A model generated the notes under the pieces. It was given only the letters and a program-made list of their open reading frames with translations, had not been told where the DNA came from and did no database searches. Of a DNA stretch of 23,851 nt, positions 16,698 through 23,710 are shown piece after piece. A program made the position numbers and the translations under genes. This DNA comes from DATELY01 sp035276085 (lineage in GTDB: Bacteria > Pseudomonadota > Gammaproteobacteria > Steroidobacterales > Steroidobacteraceae). Within the stretch, counting starts at the first letter, position 1, and each line of letters opens with the position of its first letter. The stretch spans positions 1 to 23,851 of the forward strand of contig DATELY010000251.1 of assembly GCA_035276085.1 (NCBI GenBank). Reading direction: 5' to 3'.

Positions 16698-17945
16698 CTA
16701 ACTCGAGCGGCGCTCGTGAATGACGAGGAGCGCGGCAAAAACAAAGCCCGCGAGGCTCAGCGCGCCGAACAGCCACAACATCGGAGCATAGCCGCCCGGG
16801 TTTGCGGCACTGGCGCCGCTCGCGTCGTTGACGTAGCCGACGACGAAATTCGCTGCGACGAGTCCGGCTTGTTGCAGCACCGTCATCAACCCATACGCCG
16901 TACCGAGCTGCTCGGCCGCAACGTAGCGTGCGACGGCGGGCCAGAGCACGGCAGGCACGAGCGAGAAGCTCACGCCGAGCAGCACCGTCGCAATCCACAA
17001 GCCTTCGTTGCCGTTGCTCAGCGTGATGAAGCTCAGCGGCAAGGCCAGTGAGCCGATCGCCAGTAACAACGCCTGGTGTCCGAGCCTGTCCAGCAGCAAG
17101 CCAAACACCGGCGTGACGAAGACGGCAGCGAGAAAGACATAGCTGTTCATCGTGCTGGCGGCTTCCAGCGAGAGCCCGTGTGCGTGCTGCAGATACTTGA
17201 TCGCAAACGTGCTGCGAAAGGGAAAGATGACGGAATAGAACGTGACGCAGAGTCCAACGACGTACCAGTATTCGCTTCTGAAGCGCAACAAGTTGCGCCA
17301 GTCGATGCGCTCGGAAGGCTGTGCCAGCGCGAGCGTGCCGCGTGCCGATTCCTTGCGATCGACGGTCCAGTACAGGATGCCGCCAATCACCGACGCCGCA
17401 GCAAAGCCGACGGCGAGCCAGAGCGGCGGCTGCCAGCCCTGACGGTAGAGCTCAGGCGCGAACGAGGGAGAGCGGTCCGCGAGGTACGAGCCCATCCGGC
17501 TGACGCTGATGCTCAACGCGAGCAACAAGGCGAAGTAGCGGCCGATGAACCACTGAGCGAACGCGACGGTGACGGCGACGATCATCGTTTCGGCGCCGAG
17601 CCCGAACAGCAGTCGGCCGATCACCATCACGGCAAACTGCTCGCCCAACGCCGTCGTCACTGCGCCGATCAGGCACACGAGCGTGGTGATGAGCGTCACC
17701 GTGCGAGCCGAATAGCGATCCACCAGCACACCGCCGACCAGCACCATCACCAGGTTCGGCACGCTGTAGATCGCATTCAGCGTGCCGATCTGCGTATCGC
17801 TGAATCCCAGTTGCCTTGCGAGCAGATCGGCCACCGGGCCGATGGAATCGTAAACGTAGTAGTTGCCGATCAGCGCCAGCGACGTGGCGACGAACATCAA
17901 CGTAGCGGGAAGAAGGTCGGGTGTTGGAGTTGTTGGGTGAGGCAT
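16698..17945 (-). CDS. MFS transporter
   Basis: Major facilitator superfamily permease of the inner membrane, 415 aa with about 12 hydrophobic helices in two halves. The helix 2-3 loop carries a motif A variant, GGVLVDRYSART (residues 71-82), and the equivalent in the second half is GLLLDRLGHQA. A central cytoplasmic loop (DRKESARGTLALAQPSERIDWRN) separates the halves. The substrate cannot be deduced; the N-terminal YYVYDSIGPVADLLARQLGFSDTQIG pattern is common in uncharacterised proteobacterial MFS proteins that may move organic acids or sugars. No Shine-Dalgarno precedes the ATG at 17945, so the start could lie a few codons away. It is separated from surE by a strong hairpin and is probably transcribed on its own. 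Confidence 0.9.
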   Translation of the reverse strand: MPHPTTPTPDLLPATLMFVATSLALIGNYYVYDSIGPVADLLARQLGFSDTQIGTLNAIYSVPNLVMVLVGGVLVDRYSARTVTLITTLVCLIGAVTTALGEQFAVMVIGRLLFGLGAETMIVAVTVAFAQWFIGRYFALLLALSISVSRMGSYLADRSPSFAPELYRQGWQPPLWLAVGFAAASVIGGILYWTVDRKESARGTLALAQPSERIDWRNLLRFRSEYWYVVGLCVTFYSVIFPFRSTFAIKYLQHAHGLSLEAASTMNSYVFLAAVFVTPVFGLLLDRLGHQALLLAIGSLALPLSFITLSNGNEGLWIATVLLGVSFSLVPAVLWPAVARYVAAEQLGTAYGLMTVLQQAGLVAANFVVGYVNDASGASAANPGGYAPMLWLFGALSLAGFVFAALLVIHERRSS

Positions 17946-18035
17946 GCCACTGCGCCGCGCGCCATGTGCGCGGGCAGAGAGCCTACACCGGGAGCAGATG
18001 GAGTGCGCGCGAAATCAGAGCAGACGTGCGGGAAA

Positions 18036-18067
18036 CAGGGCGAACAGCATCCTTTCCGTTCGCCCTG
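18036..18067 (-). terminator. Strong hairpin downstream of the surE-like gene
   Basis: Perfect 10-bp arms CAGGGCGAAC (18036-18045) and GTTCGCCCTG (18058-18067) enclose a 12-base loop. Read on the minus strand the stem is followed by TTTCCC, a short T run, so it can act as a terminator for the surE-like gene that ends at 18108. Confidence 0.6.
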
Positions 18068-18107
18068 CGGCCCTGAGATCGTCGCAGGCCGAAGCGCTGT
18101 GCGAGGA

Positions 18108-19097
18108 TCAGTCGCAGTCCTTCCGCGACTTGATGCCGCACTCACCGAACAATCCGCGGAGCTCATGGCTGATCCGCCGCCGCGTCTGATCGTCGGCATC
18201 GAAGCCCGCTTGCATCACGGTCACGGACACCTTGCCGGCGGCGATCACCACGGCTTCGTCGTTGCGCTGTTGCTTCGTCGGCGGTGCAGTATTCGGATTG
18301 AAGACGATGCCGGGATAGGGCGTGTTGACGCCGGCCGCCTGCGCAATCGGATCCTGCGACAGATCGGGCACGAACTTCAGGAAGATCGGTGTGTACGTGC
18401 CATGGCGGGACAGCGCCCAGTCGAAAGCAGTGCTTTGTCCCGCGGTGAACTTGGGATAGTTCACGTTCAACGCGACACCCTGCGGCAACAGCCTGCCGCC
18501 ATGGGCGTTGCTCTTGAGCCGATCGACCAGCTTGAGTATCAGTTGCGCCGCTTCGGCCGCGAGCGCGGGGTCATTGGTCGTGTTGGCGTCGGCGCTGACC
18601 GCGATGGCGCTCAAACCCAGGCTGGTTGCGTACTGTGCATTGCTCACTGTGCCCGAGCTGTTCACGATAGGTCCCGTGTTCTGGCCTTCGTTGGGACCCG
18701 AGAGCACGAGATCCGGTGCCTTGCCCCAGCGCTGCGGTGCGAGGATGTCGAGTCCGTAGGCGGTCGCCATCACCGGCGTGCCGTTCACATAGAAGAAGTT
18801 GGGCTTGCCCTCGATCGGGCCGACACCGGGTGCGCCCACGGGTGCCGCATTGTTTCGGCACGCCGCGGTCAACGGCGTAAGTGGGGTCAGGAAGTTGATG
18901 GAGGCGCCTTTGCCGCTTTGATTGGTGCAGGGAATGCTCACCAGGACATCGTGGCCGGCAGCCGTGAGCGCATCGTATTGCGCCTGGGCGTTGAGCGAGA
19001 AGCCGTCGTCATTCACGAGCAGGATGTTCAGCGCAGAGGACGGCGCGGCGAACGCAATGAGTGCCGTCGCCGCGAACGTGGAAAGCAGTTTCTTCAT
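18108..19097 (-). CDS. Exported SurE-type 5'/3'-nucleotidase
   Basis: SurE-fold phosphatase expected to dephosphorylate nucleoside monophosphates with a divalent metal; 329 aa. Unlike classic cytoplasmic SurE (about 250 aa), it starts with a signal peptide, MKKLLSTFAATALIAFAAPSSA, directly followed by the SurE N-terminus NILLVNDDGF. The metal-binding Asp pair is D30-D31. Further signatures are the loop PCTNQSGKGAS and the SGPNEGQNTG...SSGTVSNA segment, corresponding to SG-N-G-N and YSGTV in SurE. A Cys-containing tail (FGECGIKSRKDCD) may form a disulphide, which would suit the periplasm. It is likely a periplasmic or secreted nucleotidase or acid phosphatase for nucleotide scavenging (inference). 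The ATG at 19097 has only a weak ribosome site. Confidence 0.9.
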   Translation of the reverse strand: MKKLLSTFAATALIAFAAPSSALNILLVNDDGFSLNAQAQYDALTAAGHDVLVSIPCTNQSGKGASINFLTPLTPLTAACRNNAAPVGAPGVGPIEGKPNFFYVNGTPVMATAYGLDILAPQRWGKAPDLVLSGPNEGQNTGPIVNSSGTVSNAQYATSLGLSAIAVSADANTTNDPALAAEAAQLILKLVDRLKSNAHGGRLLPQGVALNVNYPKFTAGQSTAFDWALSRHGTYTPIFLKFVPDLSQDPIAQAAGVNTPYPGIVFNPNTAPPTKQQRNDEAVVIAAGKVSVTVMQAGFDADDQTRRRISHELRGLFGECGIKSRKDCD

Positions 19098-19244
19098 GCA
19101 TGGAATCTCATCGTCGACTGGAAGAAGACTGTCCCATCGGACTATGACTTCGCAATGACAAACCCGGTCGTGAGAATCCCGGCAAAGCGAGTGCGCGTGA
19201 GTGACCAGCGAACTGTAACAACTGATGCCGCACTGTGAAGTTGC

Positions 19245-19337
19245 GTCCCTTCCCTTGCGAAGCGGGGGCCGCTCCTGCGCATCCCTGCGCCCGCGCCATT
19301 TGTGCATCCCTGCACATCAGAAGGACAGGATGGGGGC
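19245..19337 (-). repeat. REP-like palindrome R4, split by a ~51-base insert
   Basis: The left part, GTCCCTTCCCTTGCGAAGCGGGGG, and the right part, GAAGGACAGGATGGGGGC (19320-19337), together reproduce the reverse complement of R1 at 7191-7232. Between them lie about 51 bases not present in R1, containing two related mini-palindromes, GCGCATCCCTGCGC and GTGCATCCCTGCAC. Confidence 0.7.
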
Positions 19338-19365
19338 AGCTCATCGAGCGCATCGCCCTTTCACG

Positions 19366-19406
19366 CTCCCCCACCCTAACCCTTCCCCGCTATCGCAGGG
19401 GAGGGG
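19366..19406 (+). repeat. REP-like palindrome R5
   Basis: Same family as R2, with CCCCCACCCTAACCCTTCCCC, but the loop reads GCTATCGC instead of GCTTCGC, a two-base TA change within the otherwise constant core. It lies just downstream of the VOC gene and may serve as its 3' structure. Confidence 0.75.
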
Positions 19407-19414
19407 TCTGACAA

Positions 19415-19888
19415 TCAAGGGCTCGCGTACTTCTGCGCTTGCGCCTGAGCGCGACGACGCACTTCCTCGGTCGACACATCTTCGACGTGCGTGGAGATGG
19501 TCCACACATGTCCGAACGGGTCCTGCAGCGTGCCAGAGCGATCGCCGTAGAACTTGTTCTCCAACGGCTGCAGTTCTTTGGCACCCGCCTTGAGCGCTTG
19601 CTTGAACACGTCGTCAACGCGTTCGACGTAGATCATCAGACTTACGCCGGCGCCACCGAGTGCGCGCGGACTGCGTGCGCCCATCTCGGGATATTCATCG
19701 GCCAGCATCACGGCGGAATCGCCGATCTTGATCTCGGCATGACCGATCTTGCCGCCCGGTGCAGGCATGCGGAACTGCTCTGTGGCACCGAATGCGCGCT
19801 TGTAGAACTCGAGCGCATCGGCGGCGCCATCAATGATCAGATACGGAGTGACGGAGTGGTAACCAGCGGGAATGGGCTTGGGAGCCAT
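19415..19888 (-). CDS. VOC-family (glyoxalase/PhnB-like) protein
   Basis: Vicinal oxygen chelate fold protein of 157 aa, cytoplasmic. The start YHSVTPYLIIDGAADALEFYKRAFGA, the central GGKIGHAEIKIGDSAVMLADE and the closing GDRSGTLQDPFGHVWTISTH are typical of the PhnB-like/glyoxalase-bleomycin resistance group. The two beta-alpha-beta-beta-beta modules are recognisable (about 8-70 and 85-135). Such proteins have very diverse roles, so no reaction can be assigned. The ATG at 19888 has AGGAGA with ideal spacing; an upstream extension to 20002 is rejected. The C-terminal helix (STEEVRRRAQAQAQKYASP) is common in this subgroup. It stands alone between REP-like repeats and the cytochrome-porin block. 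Confidence 0.93.
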   Translation of the reverse strand: MAPKPIPAGYHSVTPYLIIDGAADALEFYKRAFGATEQFRMPAPGGKIGHAEIKIGDSAVMLADEYPEMGARSPRALGGAGVSLMIYVERVDDVFKQALKAGAKELQPLENKFYGDRSGTLQDPFGHVWTISTHVEDVSTEEVRRRAQAQAQKYASP

Positions 19889-20013
19889 GGCAGTCTCCTT
19901 GCGGCGGATGTGGCGAGGGGAAATTGCACCAGAGCGACAGAGGTTCCAGAAGGTCGAGGCTGTTGTTATATACAGTATTCCATCTGCGCGTGGGCGAAGC
20001 AACGGTTTGTCAG

Positions 20014-21093
20014 TCAGAAGAATCCGTGCAGCTGCGCAAAGAACAGCTTGCGATTCTGCACATCGTTCTGCGGGATGCCGTCATACACGCGTGCACCGAC
20101 GCGAAGCTGCAGGAACTGCAGTGGGAAGTATTCCCACACGAGGCTGTAACGATTCTGTTCGTCTTCGTCGACATCCGCGTCGGGCTCGAACACTTCGGCC
20201 GTGAGCTTGAGATTCTGCCCCTGTGCGAACAACCAATTCGCTTCCAGCAAGCCCACCCATTGCTCGCGCGTGCCGGGCCCCAGCGTTTCGTCACGAATGT
20301 AATCGGCCTCGCCCAGCCACACGACAGGGCCGGTGCGCACACCGGCGAACAGGCCTTGCGCCGAGCGATCGCCGACGTCGGTGTGATTGAAGTTGTAACT
20401 GGCACCCGCCCGCCATCGACTCCAGATCAGCTCGCCGCGCAGGCTGGCTTGCTTGCCCTCGTCGTTCTCGGGACCGCCGCCGGTTCCGTTCGTCACCGCA
20501 AGCTGCGCCGAGTGATGTTCCGCTTCATACCCGAGCTCGACACCGCGATCCGGTGTGTTCATGTTGATGCCCGTGACCTGACGCACATAGGCATTGTCGT
20601 CTTCGAGTCGCCAGCCGAATGGCAGATAGAACTGTCCGGCTTGTACATACCAGCGCTGATTCTCGGTGGTGTACCGGGCATACGCTTCCATGTTCGTGCT
20701 CGAGCCGGGCGCGACACGCTGATCGACGTAGACCGCGACTCGATCGGGAATCACCGCCACCGCGGCATATGCGCGGAACTCCTCGAGATCGAACTCGGAC
20801 TGCGAGTCGTTGTGCGGAATGTCCGTGTAGGTGGCATTCGCGCGCAGATTGCCGCCGATGGCGATGAACCGATTGATCGCACCGGTCCAGGCATCGACGC
20901 CGGGCACATCGATGCGCCGGGCGGGCAGCGCGGTTTGCGCCCAACTGTTGCCGTACGCGTTGCGCATTCCACCGCCGCTTGGATTGACATGACACGCGCC
21001 GCACTTCAATCCCTCACGCACCGCAAAGTAGGGCTCGGCTTGCGCCAGCGTGGCGCAACAGAACGACAGCGTCAGCACCCATACGGTCTTCAT
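20014..21093 (-). CDS. Outer-membrane beta-barrel with N-terminal c-type haem site (Cyc2-like layout)
   Basis: Predicted outer-membrane protein of 359 aa. A signal peptide (cleavage near AQA-EP, residue 20) is followed at once by a CxxCH haem c attachment site, C31-G-A-C34-H35, in FAVREGLKCGACHVNPSGGG. About 40 residues later (near residue 75) a run of amphipathic beta-strands begins (for example IGGNLRANATYTD, WYVQAGQFYLPFGWRL, LRVGARVYDG) and continues to a C-terminal phenylalanine, HGFF, as in BAM-inserted barrels. A short haem peptide plus a barrel is the layout of Cyc2 cytochrome-porins of iron oxidisers, though the sequence after the haem (VNPSGGGMRNAYG) differs from what I recall there. 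Its ATG overlaps the stop of the lipoprotein cytochrome gene (ATGA), so the two are translationally coupled. A role in moving electrons across the outer membrane is inferred, not shown. Confidence 0.82.
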   Translation of the reverse strand: MKTVWVLTLSFCCATLAQAEPYFAVREGLKCGACHVNPSGGGMRNAYGNSWAQTALPARRIDVPGVDAWTGAINRFIAIGGNLRANATYTDIPHNDSQSEFDLEEFRAYAAVAVIPDRVAVYVDQRVAPGSSTNMEAYARYTTENQRWYVQAGQFYLPFGWRLEDDNAYVRQVTGINMNTPDRGVELGYEAEHHSAQLAVTNGTGGGPENDEGKQASLRGELIWSRWRAGASYNFNHTDVGDRSAQGLFAGVRTGPVVWLGEADYIRDETLGPGTREQWVGLLEANWLFAQGQNLKLTAEVFEPDADVDEDEQNRYSLVWEYFPLQFLQLRVGARVYDGIPQNDVQNRKLFFAQLHGFF

Positions 21094-21938
21094 CGAGTGC
21101 TCTCCACGGTGAAGTGCAGTACGAAATCGCCACCCGGTACGCCATCGCCATCGCCGTCGACGACCTTCCCGCCGACATCCGCAAGCGCGACGGGATCGCT
21201 GCCGCTGATGCGCAATTCGTAGACGTCATCGCGCCACGCGGTTGCTGCCGCCGACAGCACGAGCACAGTGGGCTCAGCCGAGCGCACAACGATCTGCAAC
21301 GGCAGACTCAGCTCGTTACCCTCGGAGAAGCTTCCATCTCCGCCGCTCGCACGCAGTGTCACGAGATCCGATTGCAGCAGCGCCAGATCGAGTGCCGCGT
21401 TCACGCTCACCACGATCGCTGTCGGTGGTTCGCTCAGGACTTCGTCCCCTCGCGGCGAGACCGCGGTGACGAGCGCCGCAACCTGCGGTTTCGCACTGGC
21501 AGCGACACGGTCGTCCTGAGCGCCATTCGCGATCCATTGACGAATGACGGCAATCGATTCGGCTGGCAGTGCCGGCTGTCCCAATGGCATACGCCCGCCC
21601 ACGCCAGCCGTGCCTTCGAGTTTCTGCACGAGATAACTGGCGTCGGGATTGCCGGGCGCCACGCGCAGCAACTCCGGCACTTCGGTGCTCGCGGCATTGA
21701 CCAGCAGCGCGTAGGAGGAAGCCTCGTCGAGTCGCAGGCCGAGCGGTGCCGCGCCGCCTGAATGACACGTGGTGCAAATGGGCGTGAGTACGTGGCTCTG
21801 AATCGAGCTGAATGTCGGTTGCAACGTGTCCGCTTGTTCTTCGAGTGGCCGACCGTTCTCGTCCAGCCCATCGCCGTTGCCTGCGCATGCGCTCAAGGCG
21901 CTCAAGGCACTCACCAACGCCCATCGCACGACGTTCAT
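21090..21938 (-). CDS. Monoheme cytochrome lipoprotein with Ig-like domain
   Basis: Predicted lipoprotein of 282 aa with lipobox LSAC (MNVVRWALVSALSALSAC). The cytochrome module spans about residues 45-140, with haem site C55-T-T-C58-H59 and likely axial Met M117 in GGRMPLG, ending IRQWIANGAQ, the pattern of small class I-like cytochromes often found in large exported proteins. The C-terminal part (about 150-282) resembles a bacterial Ig-like (Big_5/SbsA type) domain, TAVSPRGDEV...VYELRISGSDPVALADVGGKVVDGDGDGVPGGDF. ATG 21938 is preferred to 21971 because it fits a normal lipoprotein signal. The stop overlaps the start of the barrel gene. The module is clearly related to the C-terminus of the divergent gene at 22088. 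Confidence 0.87.
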   Translation of the reverse strand: MNVVRWALVSALSALSACAGNGDGLDENGRPLEEQADTLQPTFSSIQSHVLTPICTTCHSGGAAPLGLRLDEASSYALLVNAASTEVPELLRVAPGNPDASYLVQKLEGTAGVGGRMPLGQPALPAESIAVIRQWIANGAQDDRVAASAKPQVAALVTAVSPRGDEVLSEPPTAIVVSVNAALDLALLQSDLVTLRASGGDGSFSEGNELSLPLQIVVRSAEPTVLVLSAAATAWRDDVYELRISGSDPVALADVGGKVVDGDGDGVPGGDFVLHFTVESTR

Positions 21939-21987
21939 GCGCACTCCGCATCGCACTGCACAGATGCGCATGAGTGCCGGTCACGGC

Positions 21988-22021
21988 GCGAGCGGTTCAA
22001 TCCGCGTTGCATTGAACTCGC
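21988..22021. promoter_or_regulatory. Palindrome in the divergent cytochrome promoter region
   Basis: Perfect arms GTTCAAT (21995-22001) and ATTGAAC (22011-22017), separated by nine bases, are extended by GCGAG and CTCGC on the outside with a small bulge. The position between two divergent haem-protein genes suggests an operator that could control both. Confidence 0.4.
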
Positions 22022-22041
22022 ATTCCACGCGCGGGTACTTA
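22012..22041 (+). promoter_or_regulatory. Possible promoter for the CHRD cytochrome gene
   Basis: TTGAAC (22012-22017), then 18 bases, then TACTTA (22036-22041) is a weak fit to a sigma-70 promoter. The -35 overlaps the right arm of the palindrome, so a bound regulator would block it. Tentative. Confidence 0.25.
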
Positions 22042-22087
22042 CGAGCGCCGAGTAACTCGCAGCAGAGAACAAAGCGGGGAGTGCGAC

Positions 22088-23602
22088 ATGAACATCATCG
22101 AGACGGAATGCGGCGCGACGCCGATGACTGCACGTGCGCTGCGATGGTCGGCCGCGATGCTGTTGTGCGTGCTGAGTGCATGCGGTGGTGGTGGTGGCGG
22201 CGGCGACGACGAACCCAGTCCACCGACGGTCACTTTGAGCAAACCGGTGGGCACCACCGTCAACAGAACAATAGAGCTCACGGCTTCACCTACGACCGAT
22301 ACCGGCGTGACGGTCACGCGAGTCGAGTTCCTGGTGGATGGCACCGTCATCGGCAACGTGACTGCAGCGCCGTTCACAGCCAGTTGGGACACATCGACGA
22401 CAGCCGAGGGCGCGCACCAGCTCACGGCGCGCGTGACGGATTCGAACAATCAAGTCGTCACGTCGGATGCCGTCGCGGTCACCGTGGCGAACCAGCCGAC
22501 GATCGACATCACGCTGACACCGGGCGAGACCTTCCCACGGCCGAACTCGACGGCCACGGGCACGGGTCAGTTCACTTTCAATCTCATCAACGGCGCGGTC
22601 ACGGGCAGCATCGATCTCACCGGCATCACGGCAACGCTCGCGCACATTCATAGCGGCGCTGCGGCCACCGCAGGGCCCATCGAAGTGAATCTCGTGCAAA
22701 GCAGCTCGAATCCGAATCACTGGGATGTCGAGCCGGGTGCCACTTTCACGCCGGAACAGATCGATCAACTCTTGCGTGGCGAGTTGTATGTGAACGTGCA
22801 TTCCGCTGCGTATCCAGCGGGCGAGATTCGTGCGCAGCTGAAGCCGACGGATGTACAGATCGCCGTGGCCTACATGAGCGGCGACGACGTCTCTCCACCC
22901 GTCACAACGACTGCGAGCGGCATCGCGGGTGCAACGGTGAATACCGCAACGAACGTCGCGACGGTGCACCTGACGACCGCAGGCGTGGATGATGCAACCG
23001 ACGCGCATGTTCACGTCGGACAATTGACCGTGAACGCAACCACGCCGCTCCTCACACTGACCAAGGATCCCAGCGTACCGAGTCACTGGTCGGCGATCGA
23101 TCAAACGATCACGGCAGCGAACTACACCTCGCTCAGCAACGGCGAGTGGTATGCGGATGTGCATACGCCGGCCAATCCCAACGGCGAATTGCGCGCACAG
23201 CTCACGACGGACAAGGCACCGGCCGCGCCACCGCCTCCCGCAGCGGCCACGCTGGCGGAGTTGCAGAGCACGATCTTCACGCCCATCTGCGCGACCTGCC
23301 ATTCGGGTGGCGGCAGTGCACTGCCCGGCTCGATGAACCTGTCCAGCACATCCGCATCCTTCGCCGCCCTGGTGAATGTGAACAGCGAAGAAGTGCCGTC
23401 CTTGAAGCGTGTGAACCCGAACAATCCTGACACCAGTTATGTCGTCCGCAAGGTCGAAGGCGCAGCGGACATCGTCGGCGGTCGCATGCCGCTCGGCGCG
23501 CCATCGCTCACTGCCGAACAGATTGCAAACATTCGCTCCTGGATCTCATCCGGAGCGCCGAACAGCGCCGGTACACCCACACCGCCAGCGCCGGGTTATT
23601 AG
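22088..23602 (+). CDS. Lipoprotein with Ig-like domain, two CHRD domains and a C-terminal monoheme cytochrome
   Basis: Predicted lipoprotein of 504 aa. ATG 22088 has GGGGAG at good spacing. The signal ends in LSAC, followed by a Gly-rich linker and acidic residues, typical of surface lipoproteins. Order of domains: Ig-like (about 45-132, PPTVTLSKPVGTTVNRTIEL...VTDSNNQVVTSDAVAVTV); CHRD 1 (about 135-250, HIHSGAAATAGPIEVNL...GELYVNVHSAAYPAGEIRAQL); CHRD 2 (about 255-380, HVHVGQLTVN...GEWYADVHTPANPNGELRAQL); a Pro/Ala linker; then a cytochrome with haem site C401-A-T-C404-H405 and likely axial M467 in GGRMPLG. The cytochrome aligns closely with that of the divergent lipoprotein. CHRD domains were named from chordin and their bacterial role is unknown. 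An extracellular or periplasmic redox or adhesion role is inferred. Confidence 0.88.
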   Translation: MNIIETECGATPMTARALRWSAAMLLCVLSACGGGGGGGDDEPSPPTVTLSKPVGTTVNRTIELTASPTTDTGVTVTRVEFLVDGTVIGNVTAAPFTASWDTSTTAEGAHQLTARVTDSNNQVVTSDAVAVTVANQPTIDITLTPGETFPRPNSTATGTGQFTFNLINGAVTGSIDLTGITATLAHIHSGAAATAGPIEVNLVQSSSNPNHWDVEPGATFTPEQIDQLLRGELYVNVHSAAYPAGEIRAQLKPTDVQIAVAYMSGDDVSPPVTTTASGIAGATVNTATNVATVHLTTAGVDDATDAHVHVGQLTVNATTPLLTLTKDPSVPSHWSAIDQTITAANYTSLSNGEWYADVHTPANPNGELRAQLTTDKAPAAPPPPAAATLAELQSTIFTPICATCHSGGGSALPGSMNLSSTSASFAALVNVNSEEVPSLKRVNPNNPDTSYVVRKVEGAADIVGGRMPLGAPSLTAEQIANIRSWISSGAPNSAGTPTPPAPGY

Positions 23603-23627
23603 AACGGCCAGAAGCACTCGAGCGGGT

Positions 23628-23660
23628 GAGCCGCAGCCTCATGGAGTGAGGCTGCGGCTC
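23628..23660 (+). terminator. Perfect 14-bp hairpin after the CHRD cytochrome gene
   Basis: GAGCCGCAGCCTCA (23628-23641) and TGAGGCTGCGGCTC (23647-23660) pair perfectly around TGGAG, 25 bases after the stop. The run that follows (TCTCGTCGT) is only moderately T-rich, so termination efficiency is uncertain, but the stem is the strongest in the window. Confidence 0.7.
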
Positions 23661-23690
23661 TCTCGTCGTACAACAATAGCAATTGTGAGC

Positions 23691-23710
23691 GTCCCCTCCC
23701 TTGCGAAGCG
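23691..23710 (-). repeat. REP-like palindrome R6, truncated
   Basis: GTCCCCTCCCTTGCGAAGCG is the left half of the family seen at R1-R5. It stops in the G run that should follow AAGCG and changes abruptly into the sequence starting CACTGCTGTCCGG. Confidence 0.65.

Larger units (their letters stand above)
19098..19414. other. Gap holding two REP-like repeats
   Basis: The 317 bases between the SurE-type gene and the VOC gene hold REP-like units at 19245-19337 (interrupted) and 19366-19406. The stretch next to the SurE-type gene (19098-19240) is probably its promoter and leader region; no confident -35/-10 pair was found. No gene is supported here. Confidence 0.6.

Noticed and set aside
17076..19238. 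Plus-strand frame of 720 codons across the MFS and surE-like genes
   Set aside because: It spans two clear minus-strand genes and the hairpin between them; its composition is low in hydrophobic residues and repetitive in Arg and Gln.
19924..21222. Plus-strand frame of 432 codons opposite the beta-barrel gene
   Set aside because: The minus strand has a signal peptide, CxxCH and a C-terminal Phe; the plus frame has no recognisable feature.
23671..23690. ACAATAGCAATTGTGAGC resembling a lac operator half
   Set aside because: Arms are only five bases and no LacI-like gene or regulated gene is adjacent; likely chance.
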